Source of the DNA: Silurus meridionalis
Lineage: Eukaryota > Chordata > Actinopteri > Siluriformes > Siluridae
Assembly: GCF_014805685.1 (NCBI RefSeq)
Contig: NC_060909.1
Location: forward strand, 8,427,792 to 8,491,791
Direction of reading: 5' to 3'
DNA length: 64,000 nucleotides
Below are positions 12,840 to 24,290 of this stretch, one piece after another. The position numbers and the translations under genes were made by a program. The notes under the pieces are model-generated. The model saw only the letters and a program-made list of their open reading frames with translations, ran no database searches and was not told the DNA's origin. Position 1 is the stretch's first letter; each line of letters begins with the position of its first letter.

Positions 12840-12845
12840 TTTATT
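12840..12845 (-). terminator. Candidate polyadenylation signal of irx6a (proximal)
   Basis: AATAAA on the minus strand lies 35 bp past the stop codon. This would leave a very short 3' UTR, so a more distal signal may be preferred. No clear GT-rich downstream element is visible. Confidence 0.25.
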
Positions 12846-12879
12846 GGATTTGATGATGTACAATCACTCTAATATCTCT

Positions 12880-13568
12880 TTAAGAAAAGAGATAAACGTG
12901 CCAATTTTCTCTACCTTCCATATTGGAGTACTGGTAGCAGTCTGTCACAGCCTGGTATGAGGAACAGTGGAGTTGTAGGCCTCTGTAGTTTGCTGCACTG
13001 TACACTTTATTCAGGCTTGGTGCTCTTTCTTCAAACAAATTCTCAGAGTTCCCCAAGTTTATGGGGTTTTGGAGACCCTTGGAACCTGCACAGTTCCCAC
13101 TGCTTACCACCAATGGCACCCGAGCAGCTTGTGCCTGGCATTCAGTTTGTAATTCCTGTCTGTGCTGGGTCATTTCAGTAGCAGCGGTTCTGGCCAGAGA
13201 CCAAATTCTTGGCTTTTGATCCAGAACTTGAAAATTAGGCAAGGAAATCGAACCAATGGGTGAAGGATGTAAAGCCGGAAGCTGTTGTGGTTGTTGTTTG
13301 GAACCTGAAGTGTCCAAGTCAGGAACAAGTGCCATAATACCTTTCACTTTGCAGGGGAACGCAGAGAAGTTGGAGGGGGAAGGAAGGTCAGAGCTGCAGT
13401 CTCTTTTCAGAGGGTTGGCGATAGGCAGAGAGGGCAGAGAGAGCAATGCCATATCTTGGCTGGGTTTCTCACAATCACTGTCCAGCTTGTCACAGTCCTC
13501 GTCCTCATCGTCTATGTTGTCAAGGTCACTTAGACGTAGGTCCCGATCCTCCTTGCCATCTTGTGTGT
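12880..13568 (-). CDS. irx6a: irx6a coding exon 5, with stop codon
   Basis: This exon has 689 nt, from the acceptor TTCTTGTCCAG to the TAA stop at 12882-12880. It encodes residues 235-463. In order these are LRLSDLDNI plus an acidic run (DDEDEDCD), a low-complexity Ser/Pro region, the Iro box [11 protein letters not shown], and a C-terminus with [12 protein letters not shown] and CYQYSNMEG. The last motif parallels the CQYPSG end of human IRX6. About nine residues extend beyond that motif. Confidence 0.9.
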
Positions 13569-14521
13569 CTGGACAAGAATGAAATACTGCAAAGATTGGT
13601 TCTCAGAAACGTAAAAGAGTAGCATTAAATGTTTTTTTTTTTTTTTTTTACAGTGCATTTGAAAAAAGATATAATGAGCAGGTACCTTTGGTGATGGATT
13701 CCTGGTCCATCTTCTCCAGGATCTCTTTTTTCTCATCAACAGCCTTATTCTTGGGTGACCAGGTCATCTTGTTCTCCTTTTTCAGTCTCCTCCTGGCATT
13801 GGCAAACCAGGTGGAAACCTGGGTGAGAGTCATCTTTGTAATGATAGCCAGCATGATCTTCTCACCCTTGGTTGGATACGGGTTTTTGCGGTGCTCGTAA
13901 AGCCATGTCTTGAGAGTGCTTGTTGTTTCACGTGTGGCGTTCTTTCTCCTGGCTGAGCTGTTAAAGTCGACCGTCCCATACCTGAGAAATGTGGGCTTAG
14001 TAATTGTGAATAAAAATGCAGCTTTTGCATAGTACAATAAGTTTAAATCATATATTTTAGAGAACATGTCTTTAATTGTCTATCTTACCTGTCATACTGA
14101 TACTGGCCCAGTGAGTGGTCATATGGGTAGTAAGCGTTGGGCTGACTGATCCCACCGTGAAGGCTTCCAGTGCTCTCCTTTATATCGTACTGAGGATTCT
14201 GTCATTTAAAGAAATTAAAGAAAATTATTATGCAGATAACAAAAATACAGAACGAAGCATACTTTCTTATATGCTTAGCATTGTACTATCAAGTGGACAT
14301 GTGTAGTACTTTATTTTGCATCATTTAACCTAATAATTAAAAAAATTTACAAGTTACAAAATGGCACCTTCAATAGAGCCATAGGTACACCGCATACTCT
14401 TTTCTATACCTCAAAGGTAGACACTAAAGAAACAATACATCAAAATCATAATATAGATACAGTTTGTGATTTTATTTGAGAGTAAACCACAAATTTATAT
14501 GGAATTTTTTTTTATTTATTT

Positions 14522-14575
<54 letters not shown>

Positions 14576-15346
14576 TTTTAACAAGTACATAAGCAGTAGA
14601 TTCTGGATGAGCTGTGGATGTGCATGCTCCCTGAGCCAGTTCATGAGGTAATTGATGTTTATAAATTCCCAACAAAATCTATATTGTTGATTTTATATAT
14701 ATATATTTAATGTGTGGTGTTCTGGTATTCATGCTACACATATCTGTCTCTTATGGGTTGTTATTAGTTACAGTATAGTTAATAAACCTTTATATTGATC
14801 TAAAAGCTTGCCCCTCGTCCATTTGCACGTTATTTGTTACTTCACTACCGGACTGCTTGATCAGTTCTAAACACCAAACAGTGATCAATAGTGCACACAC
14901 AGGATTGATCGATCCAGGGAGCCATGTCTCTGTTTTTTTTTTGTGCTGAGATCAGGGCGTACCAGTGTGGAGTAGATGGTAGAGGAATCCGCTCCATACT
15001 GGAAGTAGTTGGCGTAAGCGTGTGCCGGAGTGTACGGGGAGCCGTAGACCCCGAGCGCCGCACTCAGCTCCGCGCGCGCTCCCGACACCAGGCGCTTCTC
15101 GCACGCGGGCGGGCAGCAGAAGGAGGCGGCGGCCTGGGGAGCGCTCGAGGCGTCCGGTACCGACCTGGAAATCGAATCGCAGCAAGTCGTACTGGGCTTT
15201 GACGACACGAAAAACTGCATGAAGAAAATCACGGAAGGAGACGTTATTTGAATGCGTTGCTGCATGCACTTGTGTAAGCTTTCTGTTTTGTTCTATTTGA
15301 TAAATGTTGAGAGAAAAAAAAAAGGTAAGACGTTTTTTTTATTATT

Positions 15347-15425
<79 letters not shown>

Positions 15426-15944
15426 CACAATTGTTCGATATGTCGTTTGGTACTGTTTATTCTTGACGAAAAATAGGAATTAAATGTTTATAAAAGTTGA
15501 TGAAACTACTTTTATTTTAAAGTATACCATTAAAATAATCTAAACAACTATTTGTGTTGAAGTTTATAGTCGCGAACTAACACATGGTTAAAAAGTTGAG
15601 AAGGCTCCATCAATTTAACGCACACTATAGAGTAAAGGGAGGAGCCGAGCCTCTCTGTAATTACACCTTAAAGGTAATGTACACGCTTTTGTCACCCCAC
15701 AACAACACGTGAGTTCATTCATAATTCAAATTGAGAAAATGATCCTAATATTACAAATACAAACACAGCAAATGTTGCAAAAAACAACTTATTGGAGAAG
15801 TGCATTTTGTACACAAAAGAGTCATTATAAATAATATAAAGACATGCAATGGTTGAGACTTCAGAAAAAAAAGGATGAAGGATACTTATTTTTGCTTACC
15901 TGAGAAGTTGCATTGTAAGGATATCCAAACTGAGAGAAAGACAT
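12880..15944 (-). CDS. irx6a: Iroquois homeobox protein Irx6 (irx6a), five coding exons
   Basis: Sequence-specific TALE-class homeodomain transcription factor acting in the nucleus; Irx6 proteins pattern neural, retinal and other tissues. Coding exons on the minus strand are 15944-15900, 15214-14963, 14198-14089, 13981-13686 and 13568-12880, all with GT-AG junctions and consistent phases, giving 1392 nt and 463 residues (human IRX6 is about 446). The N-terminus begins [10 protein letters not shown] and contains an STTCCDS motif, as in Irx6. The NPQYDIKES and [11 protein letters not shown] stretches before the homeodomain match Irx6 better than Irx4. The homeodomain covers about residues 147-209 and includes NPYPTKGEK and the recognition helix [14 protein letters not shown], with Ala at position 50 and the invariant Asn. 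An acidic stretch lies at about 249-266, and the Iro box [11 protein letters not shown] at 353-363. An in-frame ATG seven codons upstream (15965) could also serve; the MSF start matches the family. No frameshift or missing key residue is seen. Confidence 0.93.
13686..13981 (-). CDS. irx6a: irx6a coding exon 4 (homeodomain)
   Basis: This exon has 296 nt. It completes the split Arg136 codon and encodes the whole TALE homeodomain ([14 protein letters not shown], then NPYPTKGEK, then the WFANARRR helix), ending at ITK plus one base. The acceptor is ATTTCTCAG and the donor AAAG followed by GTACCT. It is by far the best conserved part of the gene. Confidence 0.95.
14089..14198 (-). CDS. irx6a: irx6a coding exon 3
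   Basis: This exon has 110 nt, entering in phase 0 after the acceptor AAATGACAG and leaving two bases of an Arg codon before the donor GTAAGA. It encodes the tyrosine-rich linker ahead of the homeodomain, from NPQYDIKES to LGQYQYD. This segment separates Irx6 from Irx4. Confidence 0.9.
14528..14572. repeat. (TA)n in irx6a intron 2
   Basis: About 22 units inside the 764-bp second intron (14199-14962). Confidence 0.95.
14963..15214 (-). CDS. irx6a: irx6a coding exon 2
   Basis: This exon has 252 nt, coding for residues 16-99 in phase 0/0. The acceptor is the pyrimidine-rich TTCTTCATGCAG, and the donor is CTG followed by GTACGC. It carries the N-terminal Irx6 block with the paired cysteines (TTCCDS and FCCPP) and LGVYGSPY. 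It is the most CpG-rich part of the window. Confidence 0.9.
15000..15190. promoter_or_regulatory. CpG-rich patch over irx6a exon 2
   Basis: A short run with many CG dinucleotides, for example GCGCGCGCTCCCG and CACGCGGGCGGG, stands out sharply from the AT-rich surroundings. Intragenic CpG islands are common at vertebrate developmental genes. Here part of the signal simply follows the Ala/Arg-rich coding sequence. Confidence 0.5.
15347..15422. repeat. Poly(A) plus (AT)n in irx6a intron 1
   Basis: About 31 AT units after an A run inside the 685-bp first intron (15215-15899). An identical type of array occurs in intron 2. Confidence 0.95.
15900..15944 (-). CDS. irx6a: irx6a coding exon 1
   Basis: This exon codes for 15 residues, [15 protein letters not shown], and ends in phase 0 at CAG followed by the donor GTAAGC. 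The start context is GCGATGT, with a favourable G at -3. A second ATG in frame at 15965-15963 would add MVTKDAA; no in-frame stop separates the two. The family start supports the downstream ATG. Confidence 0.88.
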
Positions 15945-16100
15945 CGCTGCGTCTTTGGTCACCATCAGCAGGATTCTTCTCCGCAAAGCCAAATCTGGTT
16001 CAAATCCAACGTCTTGGGCGCATTTCCACACTCGGCCTTTCTCTCAATAATAGATAGCTGTACTTATGAAGAACTGGGTCTGTTTACGCCTGCCCCTTAG

Positions 16101-16107
16101 TTTTATA
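16101..16107 (-). promoter_or_regulatory. TATA-like box of irx6a
   Basis: The minus strand reads CATATAAAACTAAGG, with TATAAAA about 157 bp upstream of the ATG. A transcription start about 25-30 bp downstream, near 16075, would give a 5' UTR of about 130 nt without an intron. The start site is inferred from spacing only. Confidence 0.5.
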
Positions 16108-16300
16108 TGTTTGTATAATCCCCCTAAGGGAAGAAAGAGTAAATCCTAATCAAGTGCAAAAAAATCAAATAAATAAATATTGTTGCTAGTACAGAAGAAA
16201 GCTTAAAGGATAACGTAACACTTGCAAGATATGGACTTCTGCTTGTGCCATTATTTTGTGCCTCTATAGTTCTTTAGCATTCATCCATGCAGGGTACCGG

Positions 16301-16312
16301 CGTGACGTCACG
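16301..16312. promoter_or_regulatory. Perfect CRE palindrome upstream of irx6a
   Basis: CGTGACGTCACG is a 12-bp perfect palindrome holding the full consensus CRE TGACGTCA bound by CREB/ATF factors. It lies about 200 bp upstream of the TATA-like box, in the proximal promoter. A full 8-bp CRE with CG on both flanks is unlikely by chance in this AT-rich window. Confidence 0.55.
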
Positions 16313-16388
16313 ATAATCCCGGGACGCTCGGATAGAATAATGTGTTTGCCAATCACATCTACAGTGCGATTTTCCAGAGATGTGTTTT

Positions 16389-16389
<1 letters not shown>

Positions 16390-16446
<57 letters not shown>
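16390..16446. repeat. (CA)n just upstream of the irx6a promoter
   Basis: About 28 units located some 80 bp upstream of the CRE. As an alternating purine-pyrimidine array near a promoter it might affect expression level. Confidence 0.95.
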
Positions 16447-16449
<3 letters not shown>

Positions 16450-16724
16450 CCACCCCACATCCCCCGTCCTCCCATATTTTTTTGGTGTGCATTAGACCAT
16501 TTTAAATCTTTAAAAGAAGCTTTAAAGGAATCACTCTGTCGTTGTGAGTCAGTGGGGCTAAGAAAAAAAAAAGAAAAAACGCAGGCAACATGGCTTAATT
16601 CTAATTAATTTCGAATTGTTCAATAGATATAATATATAAAATTATAAAAAAAAAAAAATTAATATGTCTTAAATACAATTCCATATACATCAATAAACTC
16701 TGCGGATATAATATCACTCTCATG

Positions 16725-16726
16725 TT

Positions 16727-16765
<39 letters not shown>

Positions 16766-16767
16766 TT
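16725..16767. repeat. (TTTA)n microsatellite
   Basis: About ten tetranucleotide units. Confidence 0.9.
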
Positions 16768-16968
16768 CTTAGAGCCACGGTATTCTGTAAAATCTTTCCC
16801 CCAGCTGAGCTAGAAAAGACCCCACCACGTTTCAGACTCGTTATTAAAAAAAAATGCGCGCTCCCACTGGGCATGCGCGAAAACAAAAAACAGAAACAAA
16901 AATAAAAAAAGGTCCTCCGTCAGGTCAGTAGAGGAGTGATTGATGTGGAGATCGGGACCTCCGCGATC

Positions 16969-16988
16969 ATTACGCATACATGCGTAAT
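16969..16988. promoter_or_regulatory. Inverted repeat upstream of irx6a
   Basis: Perfect 9-bp arms ATTACGCAT and ATGCGTAAT are separated by AC. The site lies about 0.9 kb upstream of the inferred start, in a moderately GC-rich block (16850-17060) that also contains CATCAATTAACAGCTG. It could bind a dimeric transcription factor; the factor is unknown. Confidence 0.4.
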
Positions 16989-17387
16989 CGCATCAATTAA
17001 CAGCTGGAAATAGCCTTGTTTGAGCAGCCTCCAACTTGAGAAACTCCAAGAGCCGACTGGGGTATGAAGAATAATAAAAAAAATGGCATGAAAAAGAATT
17101 GAAAATGTAATATTTTGTGTTTAATTATAGAATAGCAGTGGGAAGTGACTAGATTGTATTTTAACTAAATGACGCGCACGGAATAAAATCTCCAGGAAAA
17201 AAAAAGATATTAAGTTTTATTGAATGTCTACGAGACAATATAATTAGAAATTCCTCAATATATCCTCATTCCATCGCAGTGGCATTATGAACTGGAGCGT
17301 TCTCATCACCTTGGATAATCATTTCCTCCCTTGGAGTAACGCTTTACGCAAAAACCCAGTCTTCCCTCCACCTTCCATCCCACCAGT

Positions 17388-17391
<4 letters not shown>

Positions 17392-17470
<79 letters not shown>
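17392..17470. repeat. Compound (TC)n(AC)n microsatellite
   Basis: About 21 TC units then 18 AC units. Confidence 0.95.
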
Positions 17471-17472
<2 letters not shown>

Positions 17473-17509
17473 TCTCTAAGTTTCCTCACTGCCCTGAATA
17501 ATATGAGGT

Positions 17510-17720
17510 GAATATTCCACTGCTCCTGTTTTACAAGGGGCCGAACGCTCTTTGGCCGCAGATCCCAATGCGATTACGCGCGTTCTCTTCGAGTGGCGCC
17601 AAAGAGCCGCAAGTAAAACCGGCACCCGTGTCGAGAAGATAACGCAACAAAGAAAAACATGATTATGACCTAACATCACCAGGCCATGGCTAATGAACAC
17701 GTCATAGTGCCATGGTCCAC
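17510..17720. promoter_or_regulatory. Candidate regulatory block, 1.4 kb upstream of irx6a
   Basis: A CpG-containing, moderate-GC stretch (GCGATTACGCGCGTTC, GAGTGGCGCCAAAGAG) directly follows a compound microsatellite. There is no open frame with a recognisable domain. It could be a distal promoter or enhancer of irx6a. Confidence 0.35.
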
Positions 17721-20700
17721 CTAAAGAAACCGGAATTACAACGCAGACTGGGGATGAGCAACGTGAAGAAACTCAAATGTCCCAAACTATATGCGAAAAA
17801 CTGTTCACAACCCACAACAGATTGCAAATAGTATCATAGTTACTATAGTTTTGTTACAGTATAAGCATGCACAATACTTTCAGATCTACTATATTATTAA
17901 ATGTTTTTATTTCACTTAAACATTTTTATGCGTATGCTTACTAAAGCGAAATTCTTATCTTCTATTTCTACCTTTAAAAAAAAACTAAAGTCTAAAGACT
18001 TTTCTTGCTTATTTGTTCTACCAGTCCCTTGCATTCTATTTTATTTAGGGGACAAGCATTAAAGGTGCACAGGTGTCCCCTAAATATTGTAATGCAAACT
18101 GTATAGTTGTATTTTTTTTGTGTGTTGGTGCTGTTTTTAATAAGCGTCGGAAGTTACATCAGTGTTAAATGGAACTCGAAACTGTACTTAATATTTTTTT
18201 TTTTGTTCTTTTGGATTTATGCTTCACGGTGACATGCTTACAACCTAAACACATAAAAAAAACAAAAACATTTTAGATTTTAAAAGATGAACACCAAGTT
18301 ACTATTAATATAATAATATATTATTAAATGTAAAGTTGCTAGAAATGTTAATTAACTGAATTCATACCATAATAAGTAACATTTTCATTTAAATATAGCT
18401 TATTTCCGAAATCTAAAAATGACATACTGCATATCCAAAAGCATACTCTGTTATTATAGTGTACTAGCATGATTTCTTAACTAGAGCAATATGAAATTAA
18501 ATGAACTCTTAGTGTTTCTTTTTTTCATCTGGACCAATATCTCTTCTGCAAACATGGTAGTTGACTTAAATCATGACATTATGCAGATAATTTATAACAG
18601 CTATGAATATCCCCTGATCAAAGCCCTCATACATTTAGGCCTATTAAGGCTATTTATTCACCTTGCAAGAACATGAGACACACCTGAGGCCGAGTAGAGT
18701 GGTGCAGAGGAAGGTCAGGCTCGATCATGCACTTTTGGAATAGCTTACAGGATCCTGAGCCTCTCACAAGGGCGTGCATGATAGCCCAAGTGCATATGGA
18801 CCCACTCATGCATTATGTATAAGCAGCAGTTCGAGAAAGGAAGGGTGAAACTCAAAGCAGCTTTAATTGAAGAGGCAGTGTGCACTGACCAGCTCCTTCA
18901 TTCACCCAGATCATTTTTCACACTCACTAGACCCAAGGAGCCAGTCGGTCTCAACTCAGAGACGTCAACGCGTCCCTTGTCCTCTACAGCTATCGAAGCT
19001 GCAGTGTGAATTTTTGGTTTGGCATTACTGAACTTACAGTTGAGATAGAAATCAGACACTGAATGTGGACTGGTAGTGCTTAAAAGTGAATAATTATAAC
19101 TAACATGATTTTGAAGTTAACATTGTAAGCAACATACAGTGAAATATTTAACATGGATTTTACCCCAGCACTGTTAAATGCTCAAATCTGATTAATCAGA
19201 ATGTCGTTTTGTTGAATTTTCTGTAAATGCAGTATAAATTTACTGCTGGTTATAATTGAAACAGGGAGCTGCATAATAAATTCTTTATAAAATCTAGAAT
19301 TTATAATAAGCAAATAAAAACAATTCTACTATATTTCCTATTCATTTTCTCCCTAGTGTAATGTTAGACAATTCGCAGCCACTAGCCAGCGCTCACCTAT
19401 CGCATGACAGTTACCACGACCAACCCGGGCAAATATGTGTTCCACCCAAAACAAATTAAGCTGCTGACTGTATCTTTTCATGAACAGGGTGAGCGGTGTT
19501 GCCATCATTGACAGGAGAGTGCGAGTAAGTCATCTCTGCTACCATGAAAGCAAAGCCACTGTGCTTTTACTGTCTCAGACTCTCAGTCAAGGATGGCTGT
19601 GCTATTGTTTGAATTCCAACTCATGATACACGTACCTGGACATATTTAGCAAAGGAAAACATTGAAAATGGTTATTTTATAATTTTTCATTGTTTGCTTT
19701 CCCTGTAACAAGACAAACTATAATTTTCTTTATCTTTAACTTTATGAAAGGGAGCAAGTAGAACCTACCATCAACTGTGACTGTGAACTGTTTGTACAAC
19801 TGTCTATTATAAAATCTAAACTGTTAATCAGCTGATTTCAGTGTAAATTTCATATAAAGTGTTAAAACATTAACCACTTGTTCCTAGGATATTGCCCTCA
19901 CAAGGATCTTGGATCAACTCACAGATGAATGGATGGATGGTTGCTTAGACAGCCTACATAACTTTTCCGGTTTTAGTGGCTTTTGTATGTGATAACAAGA
20001 ACAAACTAAATGTATGAATGTTCCACAACCTTAAATATGATTATGAATGGTTAAATATTGTGTTTTATTAAAAAGTGGAACGTAATGTTATTAAAAAATC
20101 AACACACACCATGATAAAATCACATCCCCCTTTTTGCTATTTTCTTAAAACGACATGTTCTGTCTTGTTTTATTCCTGAATAATGTATTATATATCACTT
20201 TTTAATAAGAATAATTTAACATTCAGCAAAGTCAAAATACCTTTTTATTTTAAAGCCGGTGTTGCAAAAGAACTTTGCTAGTTAAAATCTGGTGTATATT
20301 TAACACAAAGAATGAACACAATAATACAGTTCACTATAATACAGGTTTACCAATAGGTATGCTCTCTAGCTCCTCAGTCATCCTCACATATGGATTATTA
20401 GAAATCAGAAAAGTTAAACCAGCAGCTAGATTTGACATCACATTTAATAAATTACTCATGCTGCTTTAATAAATGTCCCAACTACTGTGTAGCATTAATT
20501 TTTTTTATTAAATAATCAGAAGAAAAAAATGATGAGCATTTAGAAATATGGAAGACTCATCTCATTAGGGAAAGCTGATATAGCTTACATAGATATTTCT
20601 AAGAATCTTCAGCACACAAGGTCGTGGATTATTATACACACAGTGACACACACCCTCATTTGCCTTCATCTCTGGTCAGGTATTATTACTGCTAAATTAT

Positions 20701-21339
20701 CAAAAAATTGGAAAGAAAGTAATAAATATTCAAATGAGAAGTGCTGAAATGATAATGAATGTGGTCATAGGAGTGCCCATTAAAGCCCAAAATAAACTTC
20801 TGTCTGAGCTGCAGATTAAAATTGACCACAGAGAGAGACTTTAGCAGCGTTATTAAAACAAATCACAATGGAAAAGTTATCACTTGGGTTTTTCTAATAA
20901 AGCCTCTGGAGGATAGTAATGAGTTGAGGTTTACTCTGTGACATTTTTAATAATAGGTGTTCATTAAGTGCTCGTGTGGAGGGATTATGAGTTGGACAGT
21001 AGCACAGTCAGATGCTAAGGACAATATTCACTGCATTATATCATAGTGCAACAATTAATAGTAATAAGCAAGAAATAAACAGAATAGAGCATGTTGTTAT
21101 TGGAAATTAATCGTGACTTGGTAGAGTTGCTGCCTGCTGAATACAACAGCTGAAACCAGTTTCCTTCACCAGCCTGTTTAAGAGTCACTAAATACACAAG
21201 AAAGTTGTCCGCCCTGAACATTTTCCCATAATAGGAAACAATCTTGCTTGATTGTTCTTCTGTAGGTTTTCTTATTTGTTAATTGTTTAGAGCTTGTTGT
21301 ACAGCATTTTGTGATGACAGTAATACAACAGTCATGTGA

Positions 21340-21341
<2 letters not shown>
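17721..21341. other. Noncoding DNA upstream of irx6a
   Basis: AT-rich with scattered complex patches near 18690-19010 and 19370-19620. No gene or mobile element was recognised. The short frames have no domains. Confidence 0.55.

Positions 21342-21387
<46 letters not shown>
21342..21387. repeat. (TG)n microsatellite
   Basis: A pure array of about 23 units. Confidence 0.95.
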
Positions 21388-21388
<1 letters not shown>

Positions 21389-22149
21389 CAGATGCCACTG
21401 CAGTCTGTAAACCTATCATCAGTGGTGCTGTCAGAGATTTGTAACTTGTCACACACTAATTTCCCCTGTCAATGCCAGGCCACTTTTTGTGTGTATGTGT
21501 GTGTTTGTGTGCATAGAGGAAGTACATTGTTGTATGTTGTATAATGCCTGGGGCTAATCTTGTGTAATTTGACATGTACATTTGTTTAACATGGATCTTG
21601 TGAATGCATTTTCTAACATGTGCACATGCTTCACCCTTTGGAAACTGGTTTCAGGACATTTGTGTCTTTAAAAATATAAACCAGTGTAACCAAACTGTTT
21701 ACTTTATTCAGGGTTGTATTACTTCCATACCAACTACGATCATGTTGCACCATGGTTTACATCAATAGTGGTGTTGTACGTGTTTCAAATTGTCATAAGA
21801 TCAGTGGATTTGTTTATTCTGGATTTTTTCAATAATTTTGTGTTCTTTATCCTCTATGTCACAGTATCCTCTATTCCTTTGCTTTTTCTTTCTGTCCTCT
21901 GGGAGAAGTCCTATTTGCAGCTAGTTGATGGAGGTTAAGCAAAAAATGGTGCCAATACAAATAGCAGTGCTTGATGTTTGTTTGCATAAACTGTTTTGAG
22001 AGGTAGCACCACTTTTTCCTCTTGCTCTCGCTTTTTTTTTTAGGCAGAGTTGGTATGGGGTTAAGGGGCCATGACTAAGCTAGGGAACATTATGCTTACC
22101 CAAGCAATGATGTTTGATTCTATTTGTCTTTCTTTTTCTGCATTATTTT

Positions 22150-23060
22150 GAGTTCAGTTCATCTCAAGGTCCCAGCAGATCATCTCAGCAGCAGTCTGGC
22201 TTCTGTGGTTCAGTTACATGGGGAAGGACACAGGGCTAAGTCTCATTTTCTTTGAGCATTGAAAAAACACCGTGCCTTAGTGATGTCAAATTTATTTTTC
22301 CACTTGCCGTCACTTCAAAGCTTCACTCCGGGTACAACGTAGCATTAGTAAAGAGAAGTTGTCCTAATTGAGAAACGAGGTTTTGCCTTTCCCTTTTGAT
22401 TCTGATCCTCTACTGTGGTGACTCCAGAGGAGGAGAAAAATGCTGAGGCATGTAGGGGCGGGAGAGTTCGAGCTTGGGTTACATGTACAAAAAAAAAAAA
22501 AATCCGAATCCAAAGAATACTCATTTTCGCTCCATTATTGCTGGCACGTTAATGCTTCGGCTTCTCATCTCAAGGATTTGGGCAAAAGCGAAAGTGACCA
22601 ATTGGTAGTCATCATCACTTATCTGCGGTTATTCTGCTGGTTTAGTAAAATTGACCTGACTGCTTTCATCTTCAGGTAAGTGCGCCATGCTGGAGGTAAC
22701 TAAGAACAGACAGGCCTGCACCATGGAAGCCTGCCCACATACTCCGCTGTCTAGCCGTGCCTCAGTGGGATAAAGCGGCATTTCCACTGGTGACAGTTCA
22801 ATTGCAAGAACCTCTGGACCTCATTTGCGGCCCGAGCTTTTGCGGCTCCTCTATGGTCGGCCTCCAAACGCAAGCCAGATGCCTCTAAAAATATTTCCTC
22901 CACACGTTTTGGTTTTCATCTGCCATTCCGTGGCTGTGTGGTATCATGCCTCAGGGCTTAAAGACGCTTTATACCCATGTTTTCGGGTAGTAAAAAAAAA
23001 AACATTTCTACTCATGTCCTTTGCTGATGTGTCTGGGATTTACCTACTTTATCTTGACAG
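22150..23060. promoter_or_regulatory. Candidate conserved noncoding block upstream of irx6a
   Basis: About 900 bp of complex sequence, with two short poly(A) runs, that includes the TACATGTA site and CCTAATTGAGAAACGAGG. Open frames of 79-84 codons here show no domain and are interrupted by homopolymers. Confidence 0.35.
22480..22487. promoter_or_regulatory. TACATGTA palindrome (possible Irx site)
   Basis: TACATGTA contains ACATGT, the palindromic core bound by Iroquois homeodomains. It lies in a complex block upstream of irx6a, so auto- or cross-regulation within the cluster is conceivable. Short motifs of this kind also occur by chance. Confidence 0.3.
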
Positions 23061-23479
23061 GATCATCTTTAAGCACTAAAAACACACACTTCCCTCCAGG
23101 ACACATATGCTACATGAGTTAATATGAGCTTACCACACCTTGCGTCTCAAAGTTACAGAGAAGATAGCAAGATATAAAACGGTATGAAGTTTATTGCCAA
23201 AGCGTTATACTGACACATTCAAAGGATCCTCCTAAATCTCACATGTCCCATCCAGCCTAAAGCAAAAAGTTCAACGGCTTTTGTTATACAATGATCAAAG
23301 CAAGGGCTCCGTGGAGGGGGGAAAAAAAAGAAAGAGACAATGCCGTTTAATTCCAAACAGAGATTTGGCTTCGTTATACTGTTGTGTAAGACACCAGGAA
23401 TGTCACCCTGCTCTTGAAAATCAATGACATGCATTTTTTGAAGTTAGCACACCACAGTTACAGGAGAACGCCATTTAAG

Positions 23480-23900
23480 TATGACCATTTCGTCTTTCGT
23501 TCTCCTTTTACAATCCCGGAGTTATGTAGCATACCATGAGTCCTGGGGAAAGTTAGTTCTATCTGGCAACATTAAGCATTGTAAACTGAACAGGTGATAT
23601 TAGAACCATTTTATTGGCAGAGTTGCTGGTTATTGTAAAGTATACCCGAACATCGTTACACAACCGTACACAGCTTTTGACCTCGGCTCAGATGGGCATA
23701 CGTCATTCGATTTTAAACCCAGCAACAGCTTGCCGGGGTTAGTGCTAATTTTTGATTTGCAGACTGTCAAACTTACTTTGGAGATCAAGGAGCTTGGATC
23801 AGATCTCAAGGGTTTCCCTTTATTGATTTCGATGCGGCACTTCTAACTGAAAGCGAGCTTCAGTAGTGGGTTACGTCCTTGAAACACAATACAAAACTTT
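23480..23900. promoter_or_regulatory. Candidate conserved noncoding block
   Basis: A complex, repeat-free segment with CGTTACACAACCGTACACAG and TTATTGATTTCGATGCGG. No coding signal is recognised. Position in the Irx desert makes a cis-regulatory element plausible. Confidence 0.3.
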
Positions 23901-24290
23901 TAAGATATTTGTTCCCCTTGCTGTTTTCTCTGATATAGTGTTCAAGATTCCCCCGATACCAGATTCTATTAGGGGGACTGTGCACAATTTAGCTTGATTT
24001 TTCTTAAATAATGTAAAGAATGAAACCCTTTCAGTGAGTTTATTATTTACTTTAGACCAGATGAAATGAGTCCACTGAGATACAGTCAGAAAAGGTTGTT
24101 AGTGTGTTATGGAGTGAGCGAGGCTTTAAATTTAAAGTGTCAGTTATTACAGTGCTACCACAAGGTGCTGAAAGTAAATATAGACACGAGCTTAACCAAA
24201 CACAAACTTAAATTTGGACTAAAAATACAAAAAAACATACACTGCAGACATGGATTACAGCCTCATAAATCTTAATCAGTAGGGAGAAAC

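Noticed and set aside
13256..13582. 108-codon open frame on the plus strand
   Set aside because: It is the antisense shadow of irx6a exon 5, with no independent coding signal.
14924..15222. Plus-strand frames of 66-92 codons
   Set aside because: They are antisense shadows of GC-rich irx6a exon 2.
12880..15944. Identification as irx4
   Set aside because: The N-terminus resembles Irx4 in part, but [21 protein letters not shown] and the C-terminal CYQYSNMEG fit Irx6.
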